NCBI GenBank assembly: GCA_002284615.2
Contig: MU070232.1
Coordinates: 81,024-109,692 of the forward strand
Direction: 5' to 3'
From: Dunaliella salina
Taxonomy: Eukaryota; Chlorophyta; Chlorophyceae; Chlamydomonadales; Dunaliellaceae
Length of the DNA: 28,669 nucleotides
Position 1 is the first letter of the stretch; every line of letters begins with the position of its first letter. Below are positions 18,321 through 28,490 of this stretch, piece after piece. The notes below the pieces were generated by a model that saw only the letters and a list, made by a program, of their open reading frames with translations, did no database searches and had not been told where the DNA came from. The position numbers and the translations under genes are program-made.

Positions 18321-18884
18321 ATGGTCCCTATACAGCTGAGCTACTCCCTGAGCTGAAACATTGGTGGTGGTATATGATATGCGTCATTTTTGTGAGACGG
18401 TCAACACCTACAAAGATGGCATCAAGGCCTTCCTTTGTTTTTGGAAGTTGAGTAAAAAAATCCATGCTTACATTTTCCCAAGGTTTAGAGGGTATAGGTA
18501 GAGGAGTTAAAAGACCCCCAGGTTTTTGGTTACCAGTTTTATTAATCTGGCATTGAGGGCAAGCTTGGACAGAACGTCTAACGTCTGATCCAACGGTTGG
18601 CCACCAAAACTTCTCTCAACCATATGTTGAGTTTTNAGAGATCCTACATGACCCATGCATTGTGAAGCGTGGTTGACATGTATGATGGCGTGTTTAACGG
18701 CATCTACATTAGGGATCACTAAACGCTCATCCTTTGTGTACCACCAACCATTCTTGTTGGTTAGCTTTGAGGTGAAACAGCTGTTCGAAAACTTAAGATC
18801 CTCCCTATAAGCCCGCCGGATAGAACCTAAGACATCAGCCACCTCCTGTCCGGTGTGCAGACTAATCTCAGGCAACCCAGTCAC
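18321..18884 (-). pseudogene. Integrase zinc-binding domain and first core part, frameshifted
   Basis: The His pair of the HHCC finger is seen in AIIHVNHASQCMGHVG. The Cys pair (CPQC) and the first catalytic Asp (in MDFF, about 18462-18460) lie in a second frame between about 18623 and 18345, so two opposite frameshifts bracket them. That second frame contains SKPWENVSMDFFTQLP and AIFVGVDRLTKMTHI, typical of integrase cores. A stop in the original frame falls at 18507. Confidence 0.8.
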
Positions 18885-18903
18885 AGTCTCTGCAGAAGAA
18901 GGA

Positions 18904-19404
18904 TTATTCTGGCATATGCCGCCTCGCGTTCCTCCCTCCCTCCCTTAAAGAATTTGTGTTTTGCTGAGGAGATTCCAAGTTTTCAATTTCCCCAAGGGGT
19001 GGTGATGGTACTAAAAGAAAAGAGGCATCTCTTTTTCGTTTGTTTTGTCTCGGCAAACATTGTTGTACTGTGTGCATTGGTTGCTTAGGCTTCTGTCCTT
19101 TGCTGCGCGTTTGCATAGCTAAAAGGAGCACCAGGTTAGCAAAATTTATTTGAGGCTGGTCTTTTGGAGGATTCTGACTTAATGGATCAGCCACATTATC
19201 TTTACCAGGTCTGTAAAGCCAATTGAACTTAAATCTCTGCAAATATTCTGACCAACGTACTTGTCGTCTAGAAAGATTTGGCTGAGTGTTTAAGTGTACC
19301 AATGGATTATGATCTGTGATCACAGTAAACATAGGTCCTTCCAAATAGCAGCGCCAAGTTTTTAAGGCATGCACTACAGCCAAAAGCTCTTGTTCGCCTG
19401 TGGT
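18904..19404 (-). pseudogene. RNase H C-terminal part and linker
   Basis: Reads GEQELLAVVHALKTWRCYL, then VITDHNPLVHL (RNase H Asp) and WSEYLQRFKFNWLYRPGKDN with ADPLS. This is the Ty3-type RNase H end. It continues the RT/RH frame after an in-frame TAA near 19405. Downstream Lys/Pro-rich linker precedes a frame change at about 18900. Confidence 0.85.
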
Positions 19405-20172
19405 TTAGTTTATCTTTGCTGGAATGAGCTTCCGGCTTTCAAAAGCCAATGGCTTTTCTTGCTGCATTAATACTGCTCCTAATCCTTCAATTGATGCATC
19501 ACAAATGACTTCAAAAGGTTTAGTAAAATCCGGTAAAGATAATACTGGAGCGTGAGTAAGTGCATACTTCACTTCCTCAAATGCTTTTTGACAAATATCT
19601 GACCATCCATAAGGCACATCCTTTTTGGTAAGGTTTGATAGGGGTGCAACCATATTAGAAAAATTTCGTATGAATTTTCTGAAGTAAGTTGCTAAGCTTA
19701 CAAACGATCTCAGAGCAGAGAGATTATTTGGAACTGGCCAGTTTGTTACGACTGCCGTTTTTGCCGGGTCTACTTTGACACCATCAGCACCCACTATGTG
19801 TCCCAAGAACTTAACTTCGGGCTTTTCAAATTCACACTTAAAATGTTTTATGTTGAATTTATTTTCACGTAAAACTTCCAGAACTTGTTGCAAATGTTGC
19901 ACATGTTCTGCTTGTGACTTGAAAATTAGAATGTCATCTATGTAGACCACAACAAACTTGTTGAGAAAAGGTCTAAATAAATCATTCATAGCAGCCTGAA
20001 AAGTTGCTGGGGCATTGGTCAACCCAAAGCTTAAGACTTTGAACTGATAATGACCAAATGGGGTTCTGAAAGCTGTCTTAGGAATGTCTTCCGGTGTGAT
20101 TCGAATTTGGTGATAACCAGATTGCAAATCCAAGCTGGTAAAAANTTTTGCACCTGCCAGAAAATCTAAGAG
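19405..20172 (-). pseudogene. Reverse transcriptase palm and RNase H start
   Basis: Contains FTSLDLQSGYHQIRI (RT motif with catalytic Asp), TAFRTPFGHYQFKVLSFGL, NAPATFQ and the YIDDIL catalytic box, followed by KFLGHIV and the RNase H entry FTKPFEVICDASIEGLGAVL. These are intact Ty3/gypsy RT signatures. The frame ends at a TAA after PAKIN where related elements have Tyr, an in-frame nonsense change. Confidence 0.93.
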
Positions 20173-21090
20173 CTAATCTGTACGCGGTAGCGGGTATTTA
20201 TTCTTAACAGTAATTTTGTCAAGTGCCCGATAGTCAATGCACATACGCAGAGAACCATCCTTTTTAGCTACAAACAACACTGGGGCTCCATAAGGAGAAN
20301 AGCTTGGCTCTATTAANCCTTGCTTGAGCAATTCCTTTACTTGTGTTTCTACTTCAGCTAGCTCTAATGGGCTAAGTCTGAAAATAGGCCTGAAAGGAGG
20401 TTTATGCCCAGGCTCCAAAGGAATGGTATGTCCAATGTTTCGTACAGGCGGCAAAGAATCTCTTGGTTTAAAAATATCCTGGTNTTCATCCAGAANNTTT
20501 TGAACTTCAGATGAGGGCTTTTCAGAATTTTCAGAAACGATCCCAGAATCAGAAACTTTGATCATNAATGACTTTTCACAACCTTGTCTTGCAAGCCTCT
20601 TTACTTGCACTGCATTAAGCAACAAAGAATTAATACTTTGTTTGCTTGGTTTGTTCTGATTGACTTGCCTAACAGGTAAAAGTACTTGTTTTCGGCTGTT
20701 TCTGACAATGCAACTCTCAATTTTGTAACACAAGAGAGCATCAGTTTTCCTGAGCCAAGTGTCACCCAGGATCACACCATACTGTTGTTTCATGTCTAGG
20801 ACAAAACAAGGTATTTCACTGATGTGTCCCTGGATTTTTACTCGAACATCTGTTAAGGTTGTAGCTGAAGCAATTGTTCCATCAGCTAGTTGAACAGATG
20901 TTTTAGTTGGGCGGCGGGCAAAGCCATGGTGCATTGCAAATGTAGTATCCACAAAAGTATGTGAAGCCCCACTGTCAATTAGAATTGCAGCAGGTGCTCC
21001 ACTTGCAAGGCTTTGAAGATTCATGACAGGAGAGTTATTTTTCCAGAGAATCCAACTTTGCAGAGATCTTCTGAAGCTGAGCAGATTCAT
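20173..21090 (-). pseudogene. Aspartic protease and RT fingers
   Basis: The retropepsin active site is ILIDSGASHTFVD, with GVILGDTWL as the second protease landmark. The RT begins with [54 protein letters not shown]. An in-frame TAG follows RTD where Glu is usual, separating this ORF from the rest of the RT in the same frame. Several ambiguous bases occur. It overlaps the end of the upstream ORF by 56 bp. Confidence 0.92.
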
Positions 21091-21514
21091 CTACCCAGAA
21101 TGCATATCCAGATACACCTGGACATGGAACTCTTGTCATGCCTGCCAACAATGGTCTCCATTTTGTGGCAAACAAAGCATGGTTAGCCTGAACTAGCACA
21201 AAAAGTGAAGTGGCTGACTTTGCNTTACTTTTGCAATCTAAATAATGTTGCACGGCCTGAGCAAAACATTCAGGTGGAGTGGCTAAGAAAACACTGGAGC
21301 CACCAATGTCCCTGGCCAAGTAGTCACTCAAACACATGCGAAAGGATTCACCTTCACATGAGACATGCACGAAACCATCTGGCAAAAACACCTCAGACGC
21401 TTTAGAAGAGCCTAAAGAAAAAGGCCATGCAAGGTCTGGGGGGTCAGGTAATGCATTATGCATTTCCTGCACCCGGTCATGCTTGTCTGCTGCTTGCCGT
21501 GGCTTAACCCCCAC
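21035..21514 (-). CDS. ORF between gag and protease
   Basis: 159 codons in a frame different from both gag and the protease, starting five bases past the gag stop and overlapping the protease frame. Content such as FVHVSCEGESFRMCLSDYLARDIGG and ECFAQAVQHYLDC is protein-like but matches no domain I know. It may be an N-terminal pol spacer reached by frameshifting, or part of one original gag-pol frame now displaced by indels. Confidence 0.5.
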   Translation of the reverse strand: MGVKPRQAADKHDRVQEMHNALPDPPDLAWPFSLGSSKASEVFLPDGFVHVSCEGESFRMCLSDYLARDIGGSSVFLATPPECFAQAVQHYLDCKSXAKSATSLFVLVQANHALFATKWRPLLAGMTRVPCPGVSGYAFWVDESAQLQKISAKLDSLEK

Positions 21515-21519
21515 GGACT

Positions 21520-23214
21520 TTATTCCCCCTCTTTCTTTTGCTCCTTCTTTTTCCTGTCAGCACCCATTGCAGCCTCGACTTGAGCTTTAATCATGGCTTG
21601 GACCTGAGTCATAGGCACAAGCTGCTCACTGTTTCCATGCTTGCGCTTGTTGCCCTCNTTCTTCTTCTTGTCNGCCTTGGCCTGTGCGGCTGCTGCCGCG
21701 GATGCGTAGGGCATGCCCTTGGCATTTCGGCCAGAGGTCNGTGGAGCAGAAAGAGCAGCGACACGCGGAGCATTACNAACATAGGACTTGCGGTAAGGGC
21801 GAGAGGCAGCATTGAGGTCCTTGCTATGCATTTCCACCGTAATAAGATGGTTTGCCAATGCATCAANGTCAGTCCAGAATCGGCCCGTATGTGGGTCAAT
21901 TGCTGTCTTGTCTTTCAAAGCAGGGTTCAATCCATTGAAAAAGAACATGAGCAAGTCTACAGCACATGGGGGGTTAGGGCCGCATTTGGTGACCAAAGCG
22001 CNCACATGCCGCACATAGTCTTTTGCAGAGTTTGTACCTTGCTTGACCTGGTGCAGTTCAGTGCGGGCTTTGATGCGCTTTTCAGGTGCAGCAAATGCAT
22101 CAAGCAAGCAATTGCGGACCATGTCCCATGTGAGAGCAGTAGGAGAATGCGTTGTTGCTGTCGCCATGTAAGCTGATTTGGCTTTGCCTGACAGCAAGGT
22201 CAAAACCATTTTGGGCCATTGCATGCGGTCACAGCCAGTTGACCCAATGTATGTTTCAAGAGTGAACAGCGCTTCATCTACGTCTTCATCACCAGAAAAA
22301 GCAGCTGGCTTAGTCACCTTGAAACCCTTTGCACTACCCACCTTCTTGCCCTCTTGGTCAGAATCCTCTCCCTCGGAGGAGTCACCAGCGGGGTCAGCAG
22401 GGGCAGCAGGCTGAGAGAGACCAGCAGGAGCATCTGCTGGAACAGCTGATGCTTGCTTGGGCAGCACATTGTCGATAATGAAGCTTTTGAGAGTACCGAC
22501 CATGCTGGCCAGCTCCTGTGACAGCACTTGCCTGAAGTAGGGCTGCATACAAGAATCCTGTGCCTTGGCTGTTGCCTCCACAATCTCGCGGAGCTGCCCT
22601 GGCTTTAGAATCCTTGCCTGAACGTCGGCCATTGACGACTGAAGGCCCTGCAGCTTGCGGCTTTGGTCCTTCAGTGTGCCATTGGCAGCTTTTACCTTCA
22701 AGTTTGTCCTCTCCAGGTCTGCTGCCAGCTCGCTGCAACACTGGATGGTGTTTTGGAGGTCCTGTTGGAAGGCAGACTGCTCCACCTTTGCTTCCAGGTC
22801 CCTCACTGCACCAGCCAGTGCTGCCATGGANGCTTGCTGCACAGCACCATGCAATGGATGTAAGCCAAACAATGCTTGTTGACATGCTTGGTAAAATCTG
22901 GGAGGAAGGGACATGAGCACATCACTATGCTGCAACAGTTTAGCAGCTGCTGCAGGGTCTCCGTTCCCTAGCACTCGCATCAAGTCGCGCAGGAACACCG
23001 GGTGTTGAGAAGCAAGCGCGCGCACCTCAATTGAGCGATGAGGGTCGGCGGGTGGGTCAGCTGCAGGGGCGGGCTCCTGGGCGGATGGGTCCACCGCATC
23101 ACCGGCATCTTGCTCAACCACAGGTGCCCCCTCGTTGGCCTCCCTGCTTGCCTTTTCTGCTCCCGCGCGCTGCGCTGCTGCCTTGCGTGCTTCCTTCTTC
23201 CCGGGCGTGCCCAT
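21520..23214 (-). CDS. gag-like structural protein
   Basis: 564 codons from an ATG at 23214, about 305 bp after the 5' LTR. The N-terminal half is Ala/Glu/Asp-rich and includes a long helical, coiled-coil-prone region (about residues 130-260). An acidic Ser/Asp stretch follows at about residues 290-310. Residues about 325-470 form a retrotransposon gag fold: ALFTLETYIGSTGCDRMQWP, KMVLTLLSGKAKSAY, TWDMVRNCLLDAFA and FFFNGLNPALKDKT. The C-terminal end is Lys-rich with no CCHC zinc knuckle, so nucleic-acid binding may rely on basic residues. Six ambiguous bases occur, but no stop. Confidence 0.88.
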   Translation of the reverse strand: MGTPGKKEARKAAAQRAGAEKASREANEGAPVVEQDAGDAVDPSAQEPAPAADPPADPHRSIEVRALASQHPVFLRDLMRVLGNGDPAAAAKLLQHSDVLMSLPPRFYQACQQALFGLHPLHGAVQQXSMAALAGAVRDLEAKVEQSAFQQDLQNTIQCCSELAADLERTNLKVKAANGTLKDQSRKLQGLQSSMADVQARILKPGQLREIVEATAKAQDSCMQPYFRQVLSQELASMVGTLKSFIIDNVLPKQASAVPADAPAGLSQPAAPADPAGDSSEGEDSDQEGKKVGSAKGFKVTKPAAFSGDEDVDEALFTLETYIGSTGCDRMQWPKMVLTLLSGKAKSAYMATATTHSPTALTWDMVRNCLLDAFAAPEKRIKARTELHQVKQGTNSAKDYVRHVXALVTKCGPNPPCAVDLLMFFFNGLNPALKDKTAIDPHTGRFWTDXDALANHLITVEMHSKDLNAASRPYRKSYVXNAPRVAALSAPXTSGRNAKGMPYASAAAAAQAKXDKKKXEGNKRKHGNSEQLVPMTQVQAMIKAQVEAAMGADRKKKEQKKEGE

Positions 23215-23499
23215 TCTGGATGCAAATGAAAAAAAGAGTGTGAGGTTGCGGTTAACGTCTGATGTTACCCAACCAAACTTCCTGTCTTTTGCCTTGACAA
23301 GAGCGCGTGGAACTTTAAGGCAATGCTTAAAGCGCTAAGTGCTTTGTGCGTGCACAAATGCAGGAGTGCTAGCATGGGCTAGGGGGCCAAGCTCCTGGTT
23401 GACTCGAGACTACAAGTTTCCCGAGCAACCACACTATTNGCGTGTTGAGCCAATTCCCGTGGTATCAATTCCCGTGGTATCCTCTGGTCCGAACAGGGT

Positions 23500-23519
23500 C
23501 GAACCGGCTTCGGTGCCAA
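23500..23519 (-). other. Primer binding site of the gypsy element
   Basis: Directly after the 5' LTR on the minus strand, TTGGCACCGAAGCCGGTTC includes the TGG that pairs with a tRNA CCA end. The tRNA species is not identified. Confidence 0.65.
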
Positions 23520-23590
23520 TGTAACACTTGTGAAGAGGCAGAGCCCGGGATGTAGTACAAGGCTATTGTAAGCCTTGAATATCTGTTACA
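23520..23590 (-). repeat. 5' LTR of the gypsy element (71 bp)
   Basis: TG...CA bounded copy of 16845-16915, followed by the TTTGG duplication at 23591-23595. Confidence 0.9.
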
Positions 23591-23595
23591 TTTGG

Positions 23596-24530
23596 TTTAC
23601 TGCCTTCGTAGCCTGTGTTTAAAAGTTTTCAACAATCTGTGCCTGCTTGGTTGGTTCAGTTTCAATATTGCCTGCCTCTCGGTATGTATGGAGACCTGTT
23701 CTCGGTTGTGCATTCTTGTGTTTCAAGATTTCCTTGTGTACTTGTTTGGGGTTTGTGTTGGATTTTTTTTGCATCTCTTTACGAGCAATGTTGCAGTTGC
23801 CTTTATTACGAGTTTCATACATGTAAGTATTGGCTTGTTTAGCGCTCTCAGAGAGCTCTTGAAGTTGTGGAAGAGGAGGGATGTCAAGATGAAGGCTGTT
23901 AAGTTTGGAGATGGCTTTACTGGAGGTTCGCATTTCCCCCATTTTGCTTCAAAATGGTGGAGGTGCAGTCGGTTGTGTTGATTGCAAGGGAAGTGAGCTG
24001 AGACTGGATGGTCCTGATCAAGGAAAGCTTCTTTTTCAGACTTGCTTGTTGTTCTTGGATTATAGTGGTAGTGGTCTGAAGAGATAATTTTGATGTTGCA
24101 AACTTTCAGTGTTACTTGATGGGAAGAGTGAATGAGGCTAGAGATGCCTTCTGCCAGGGTTTCAACAGCATCAACAGCCGGCCCATTGCACAGTGTCTCG
24201 ATTTTTTTTGGTTTGTTTGGCAGATGTGTTTTTCAGGTCGTCTGGAAATGTAATAGTTTCTGTACAGGCTCGGTCATGGTTTTGAAGCAATTTTTCAAGG
24301 TTTTGGGGAACCCCATGTGCAGGGTCTTGCAAGGAATGTGTGAATGCTGTTCTGTAGGCCACTGATAGGGCAAACAAGGAATTTTTGTGGGCTTTGCGTG
24401 GGGAGTTGTGATTCTTTTAGAAGGGAAATGTAAATCTGAAGCATGTTAAAGGTACATTAGCTATGAGTGCGTCGGAATGTTGTTTTCCTTACCAGATGTG
24501 ATGATTGCGATTACTGTGTTGATTACAAAT
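23596..24530 (-). pseudogene. Minus-strand LINE, endonuclease end and pre-RT linker
   Basis: Minus-strand segments read, in order, HHIW and HSDALIANVPL (the SDH-like end of an apurinic-type endonuclease), AYRTAFTHSLQDPAHG with QNLEKLLQNHD, then MGEMRTSSKAISKLNSLHL with IPPLPQLQELSESA, and KHKNAQPRTGLHTY with IVENF. Together with the segments at 16397-16839, 15554-16141 and 13566-13969 this makes one 5'-truncated LINE of about 2.4 kb once insertions are discounted. Several frame changes make it non-functional. Confidence 0.65.
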
Positions 24531-24554
24531 TGGAAATTGAGCAGAAATCGAATG

Positions 24555-24594
24555 GTTGATTAGTTGATTAGTTGATTAATTGATTAGTTGATTA
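24555..24594. repeat. (TTGATTAG)n short tandem repeat
   Basis: About five 8-bp units, one diverged (TTGATTAA). Lies just beyond the truncated 5' end of the minus-strand LINE. Confidence 0.8.
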
Positions 24595-24631
24595 CTTGTC
24601 AATGGGCCTTCAGCCAAAACGTTTGGCTGAT

Positions 24632-24709
24632 CAGCCTGTGGCTGGGCTACGCCAGCCAAAAAAAGACAAAGCGCAAAAACTCATCAGTCTGGGCTGGGTT
24701 ACACCAGCC
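24632..24709. repeat. Duplicated CAGCC-flanked motif
   Basis: CAGCCTGTGGCTGGGCTACGCCAGCC-type sequence at 24632-24657 recurs as a diverged copy at 24685-24709, 53 bp away. Each copy is a near-palindrome (GGCTGG...CCAGCC). Confidence 0.5.
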
Positions 24710-24800
24710 TCTCAATACAAAGCACAGATGCTGAACATGGGCAAGTAATAGGACAACCAAAGGTGAAAGGTTTGCAGCTGAAGGGTGAGGAGGAATCGAA

Positions 24801-25135
24801 TGGTAATGCTCTCTCAGTAATTGGCCAAGAAATTCCTCAGTTATGGCTCTTTCAATTACCAGTTACTTACAGTTGGGTAATAGAAGCAGAAACTGAGCAG
24901 CGTTTGCCGACTTGGGACTGGTCGGTAATGGGACAGAAATGCACTTGTGGTGTTGCTTGCAGCTGCTAATTACTGGGTAATGGGCAGAAATCTCACCAGC
25001 GATTCGTGACACAGCATGCAGCGGTAAGTAGGCTGTCAACATTTGCTGGTTACTATTATCAGCTTGACAATTTGGGCAGGAGTTTTAGAAGGCTTTGGTC
25101 TCCTGATTGTTAGGTAATGGACTGGAAATCGACTA
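24801..25135. repeat. Degenerate ~50-bp repeats with GGTAATGG...AGAAAT core
   Basis: Core variants occur near 24813, 24875, 24924, 24975 and 25113, the middle ones about 50 bp apart. Between cores little is conserved. No coding frame is supported. Confidence 0.35.
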
Positions 25136-25670
25136 AAATATGTTAACTTACACAGAAGACAGTAGTAATCAGGCTGTGTGAAAATGCTGGTTACTTAATT
25201 CAACTTAACATTCCCACCCCCTCATTTGCAACCAAGATGGAAAGGAGGTTTAGAGCCTGTAGTCAAGACAACAGATTTGGTGTGAATGTACCTTGAAAGT
25301 AAGAGACTGCATGCAAGAGTATCATTTTATTGCACGATGTCGGTTATCAGAAATCTGGAAAAGTCAAGTCAACACCAAGGAAATGATTGAAATGGATTTG
25401 GACTCTGGTTGCTTGGCATGAGGAAACAACAGACAAAACATTACAGTGCATGCATCAAATCGTCATCAATCTTTCTTAGCAGTCTTTTCAACTTCAAATT
25501 AGTACATGTGAGCAAGCCCATCAGGTGGGCAGTTTGTCGTATGAAACTATTATGGAAACATACAATTAGTAGTATTGTCACGAACAGCTTGCAGTGAACA
25601 AGGAATACTCCTTAAAATGTATACCAGATTTTCCCATTCTTGTGATGTCATACGCACTTGTGGCTCACAG
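25136..25670. other. No gene seen
   Basis: Ordinary sequence without convincing ORF, repeat or splice pattern; it may hold the 3' end of the minus-strand gene to the right. Confidence 0.35.
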
Positions 25671-25676
25671 CGCACG

Positions 25677-25756
<80 letters not shown>
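25671..25756. repeat. (CA)38 microsatellite with CG(CA) lead-in
   Basis: Pure CA from 25681 to 25756 after interrupted CGCA units. It lies 40 bp past the stop of the nearest minus-strand exon. Confidence 0.95.
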
Positions 25757-25757
<1 letters not shown>

Positions 25758-25795
25758 CCCTTTTTATTTAGATTCAACAATTCCATATGGATGCA

Positions 25796-26810
25796 CTAAT
25801 TTGATACAAAGCAGCTAACATGGTGAACGCCTGCCTCATTGCACTTTGGGGTCGCAGCCAGCATCTGCAGCATGTCACCCACACCACGACCAGCTGCTTC
25901 ATAGCAGCGCAGGATGCAAACTATTGCTGCACTGGGGAAGGGAGCTGTACGCCATTGTAGCCAACCCTGATTTGTGCTTTGAAGAGCAAGCGCAGCTGGC
26001 TGTAGCACCTGGAGCTCCTTTATAGACGGCTGTGGCTGACAAAGTTGAAACGCCTCTGACCATAAAAGCTTGGGCAGGCTCTTACCACCTACAATTCAAA
26101 AGTACAAATGCTGTCAACATCTTGGTCATACTGCTTAAGCTGTAAATGTGGGAAATGAAGGGAAAGGAAGATGTTCAAAGCATTGGAAAGCAGTGAAAAC
26201 AATGAGCGTAGTTTCATCTGCCTGTGTAATTTTCTTTCTCTTTTTTCTTGTAAAAGCATCTTTACTCACGGAGTGGAGGCGGACCATCTGCAGAAGGGCT
26301 TTATCTCGCTGCCAATTTGTCCGCTTGAACTCATCCTTTGGAACAGTGTGACGCTTCTTAAAATGCTGCAATTCCAGGAGGGGCAGGAGCATTTGAGGAC
26401 AAATCCTGGAAATCACAATTTGTATTTGTCAATGCTGCTCATCATGTCTACAAACTGAGGAACAAGCAATAAAATTTCCACAGCCTGCAAATTGCAACAT
26501 GGAAGCAGCCATGAGGTGCTTATTTCTCTACTTCATCAATTAGCATGGACAATTGCTCTTCAAACTGCCTTCCATGCACAGTGGAATGCACAATGCAAGC
26601 CAACAGAAAATGTTCAGGGATTTAACCTGAGCGCTGTAATGCTTTTCATGCCCATGGCGCAGTATGTCGTCTGCTGCATGTGTCGTCAAATGATGTAACT
26701 TGACAGTCTTCAGAAAGTCTTGCAGCCCCTCTGACTCATCCTCTAAGCTGACAGCAGGATGGAAGCAGGTCATCAGGTGTGTGGCGCCTTCAGGTCTTGC
26801 ACTTGCTCAT
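25796..26810 (-). CDS. Candidate multi-exon hypothetical gene
   Basis: Three exon-like minus-strand segments. 26747-26627 (coding may extend to about 26810) has LEDESEGLQDFLKTVKLHHL and HAADDILRHGHEKHYSAQ and ends CAG|GTTAAA. 26365-26270 has a pyrimidine-rich acceptor (TTGCAG|CAT), reads HFKKRHTVPKDEFKRTNWQ, and ends at a strong donor TCC|GTGAGT; a second acceptor exists at 26405. 26080-25796 (acceptor at 26081 or 26089) includes SIKELQVLQPAALALQ and RGVGDMLQMLAATPKC and ends at a TAG. Joined at these sites the three segments stay in phase. No domain recognised; upstream exons are not resolved. Confidence 0.4.
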
Positions 26811-27923
26811 CTGAGCCGACATTTTTTTGGTGCTTTCTCTCCACTGCATGTCAGACACAGAAGCGGCAATGACAATTGCACCTGCCCAACTTTGTAGTTT
26901 CCTGAACAAACATGTATCTGACAACATTTCAGGTTGATCATTTATTCTTCTTACACATGCCCAATTTCACAGCTTCTTCTCAACGCTTTGCATCACAGAG
27001 GGAAGTCACAAAGGAAAAGGAAGCAAAGGATTTAAGCGCAACTTTTTTACCACGACATCAGGAGGGTGTAGGGATCATGACTTTTGGACGTCATCACCAA
27101 ATCCACATAAGAATTGTATATTCAGAATCCTGAGATCGAGAGGATTCGAATGGTATATGTATGAGTCCAATTGGAGAGGGTTGTTGGTGGGTGGTCCCTC
27201 AGGGGGGTTTCGACTTTTTGAGACCCCCCCTCCAGAATTTTTCTGAGCCACTTTCTCGAAGTTTAAAATATACCAATGGATTCCTGAGCTTCAAAATCGT
27301 CGATTGGCACCCTTTTTAAGGAAATTAGGTAAAAGCAGGAGTCTCTGTGCATGGATCAGAGTCAGTGCCACATGCGCATGGGCATAGGTTGCTGGGGGTG
27401 TGAAGGCATACATGCAGCAAACAAATACAAACTTCCATGACAGTGACAATGTATAACACATCCTTGCATGGTGAAGCCAGAAGGGAAGTTTATGGACTTG
27501 CAAGCCAGTTGTGGGTGCCTGGAAGGGCAGGGTTGCACAGGTGTCCGTTCACCAGTTTTTGCCCAATAACTCTGATCCAACTCAATGTTTGATTGTGATG
27601 AGAATGCAAATCGATAGCTTTTTTAAAAAGGAGCAGATTAGTACCCTTATAATGGGGTGGGGGGCAAGCTTTGGGGGGGAGGGGGGGTGGGTGGTCATTT
27701 TGGGCCTCTAGCCCAACTTTTTGTGATGACGTCCACCATTTTTTTTTTATACCCTCCTGACGACATGAAGCTGGCTCTCCTACGCTGATACAAATGCAGA
27801 TTCTTGAGGATGAAACATTTTCCGTTTGGCATTTGCACACATTCAAACAAGTGCACTTTTGTTGCTGCAAAATTTATATGCTTCCCCCCCCTCCCTTCCA
27901 CGCCACTCTTTCTTTTTACTCAC
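26811..27923. other. No resolved gene; hairpin at 27201-27231
   Basis: Presumed intron or intergenic sequence. AGGGGGGT and ACCCCCCCT arms at 27201-27231 can fold over a 13-base spacer. Homopolymer C and G runs are frequent from 27200 on. Confidence 0.35.
27654..27694 (+). other. G-rich, G-quadruplex-like tract
   Basis: Five or more runs of at least three G (4, 6, 7, 7, 3) with short spacers on the plus strand. It satisfies the usual quadruplex pattern apart from one 8-base loop. Confidence 0.6.
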
Positions 27924-28136
27924 TCCTCTCTTGGAAAACTTGCATGCAAATAGCATTTGATGCTGGCGCCATGAAATGGCAAGATCCAACAGCACGTCAG
28001 AGTCACCCTCTGTGGTCAGGCCTTGTAGCAGGTGAGGGAGGACTTGCTCACGTCTGCATGGTCTTGAGCTTAAACCTGGCTGGCATCAAAGAAGTAGCTT
28101 TTCTTCAAGTACAAGGGAAGCTCCAAGTCGTAGTAC
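27924..28136 (-). CDS. Two exon-like segments of a hypothetical gene
   Basis: 28136-28076 runs from a TTCTAG acceptor to a CAG|GTTTAAG donor and reads YYDLELPLYLKKSYFFDASQ. 28053-27924 runs from CATGCAG to a strong donor GGA|GTGAGT and reads QVLPHLLQGLTTEGDSDVLL and SWRQHQMLFACKFSKRG. The two do not join in phase over a 22-base gap, so either a frameshift, an alternative exon edge or one false exon is present. They may belong to the same minus-strand gene as the segments at 25796-26810. Confidence 0.35.
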
Positions 28137-28490
28137 CTAGAATTTACATAAAAACAAGTGTGCTTGCTATTGAATTCATGCTTATGCCTCAGTGGCAAGC
28201 ATTAGACACAATAATCCACAAATCAAGCTGTGTGTAATAGGACAACAAGCACTAAGTACCCGGGTACATTGAATGGTACTGAAGTGTAGAAAGTGTACTA
28301 ATTTAGCAACAGAATAAAAGCAAAGCGAAGTGCGTGGACCTGTGCAAAACCTTCACAGACATGCACCACTCTATTTGCACATGCCCCTCAGTTCAAATTA
28401 CCCAAAACAAAGTGAGGACCTTGAAAATGCAGAAATCCGCATCCTCACCATGTTGATTCAAGGGTAACGTAAAAAAGTTTCCATGCTCTC
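28137..28490. other. No gene; one perfect 12-bp palindrome
   Basis: Between exon-like segments. GTACCCGGGTAC at 28256-28267 is a perfect palindrome. Nothing else is supported. Confidence 0.35.

Larger units (their letters stand above)
16845..23590 (-). mobile_element. Ty3/gypsy chromovirus-type LTR retrotransposon with 71-bp LTRs
   Basis: A 6746-bp element on the minus strand, bounded by 71-bp TG...CA direct repeats and a perfect TTTGG duplication (16840-16844, 23591-23595). Order is LTR, primer site, 0.3-kb leader, gag, extra ORF, protease, RT, RNase H, integrase, chromodomain, an internal LTR-like block, polypurine tract, LTR. The protease-RT-RH-integrase order and the terminal chromodomain define it as Ty3/gypsy of the chromovirus type. 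It is inserted in the linker of the minus-strand LINE. Two in-frame stops, several frameshifts and about 4% LTR divergence show it is a dead copy. Confidence 0.93.

Noticed and set aside
23495..23520. tRNA gene at the GGTTCGACCC motif
   Set aside because: B-box-like only; no matching stems or A box, and the position is explained by the primer binding site.
25550..25818. Cys/Val- and His/Thr-repeat ORFs over the CA tract
   Set aside because: They are translations of the (CA)38 microsatellite and have no flanking protein-like sequence.
28256..28267. GTACCCGGGTAC palindrome as a regulatory site
   Set aside because: A single 12-bp palindrome in 28 kb has no further support.
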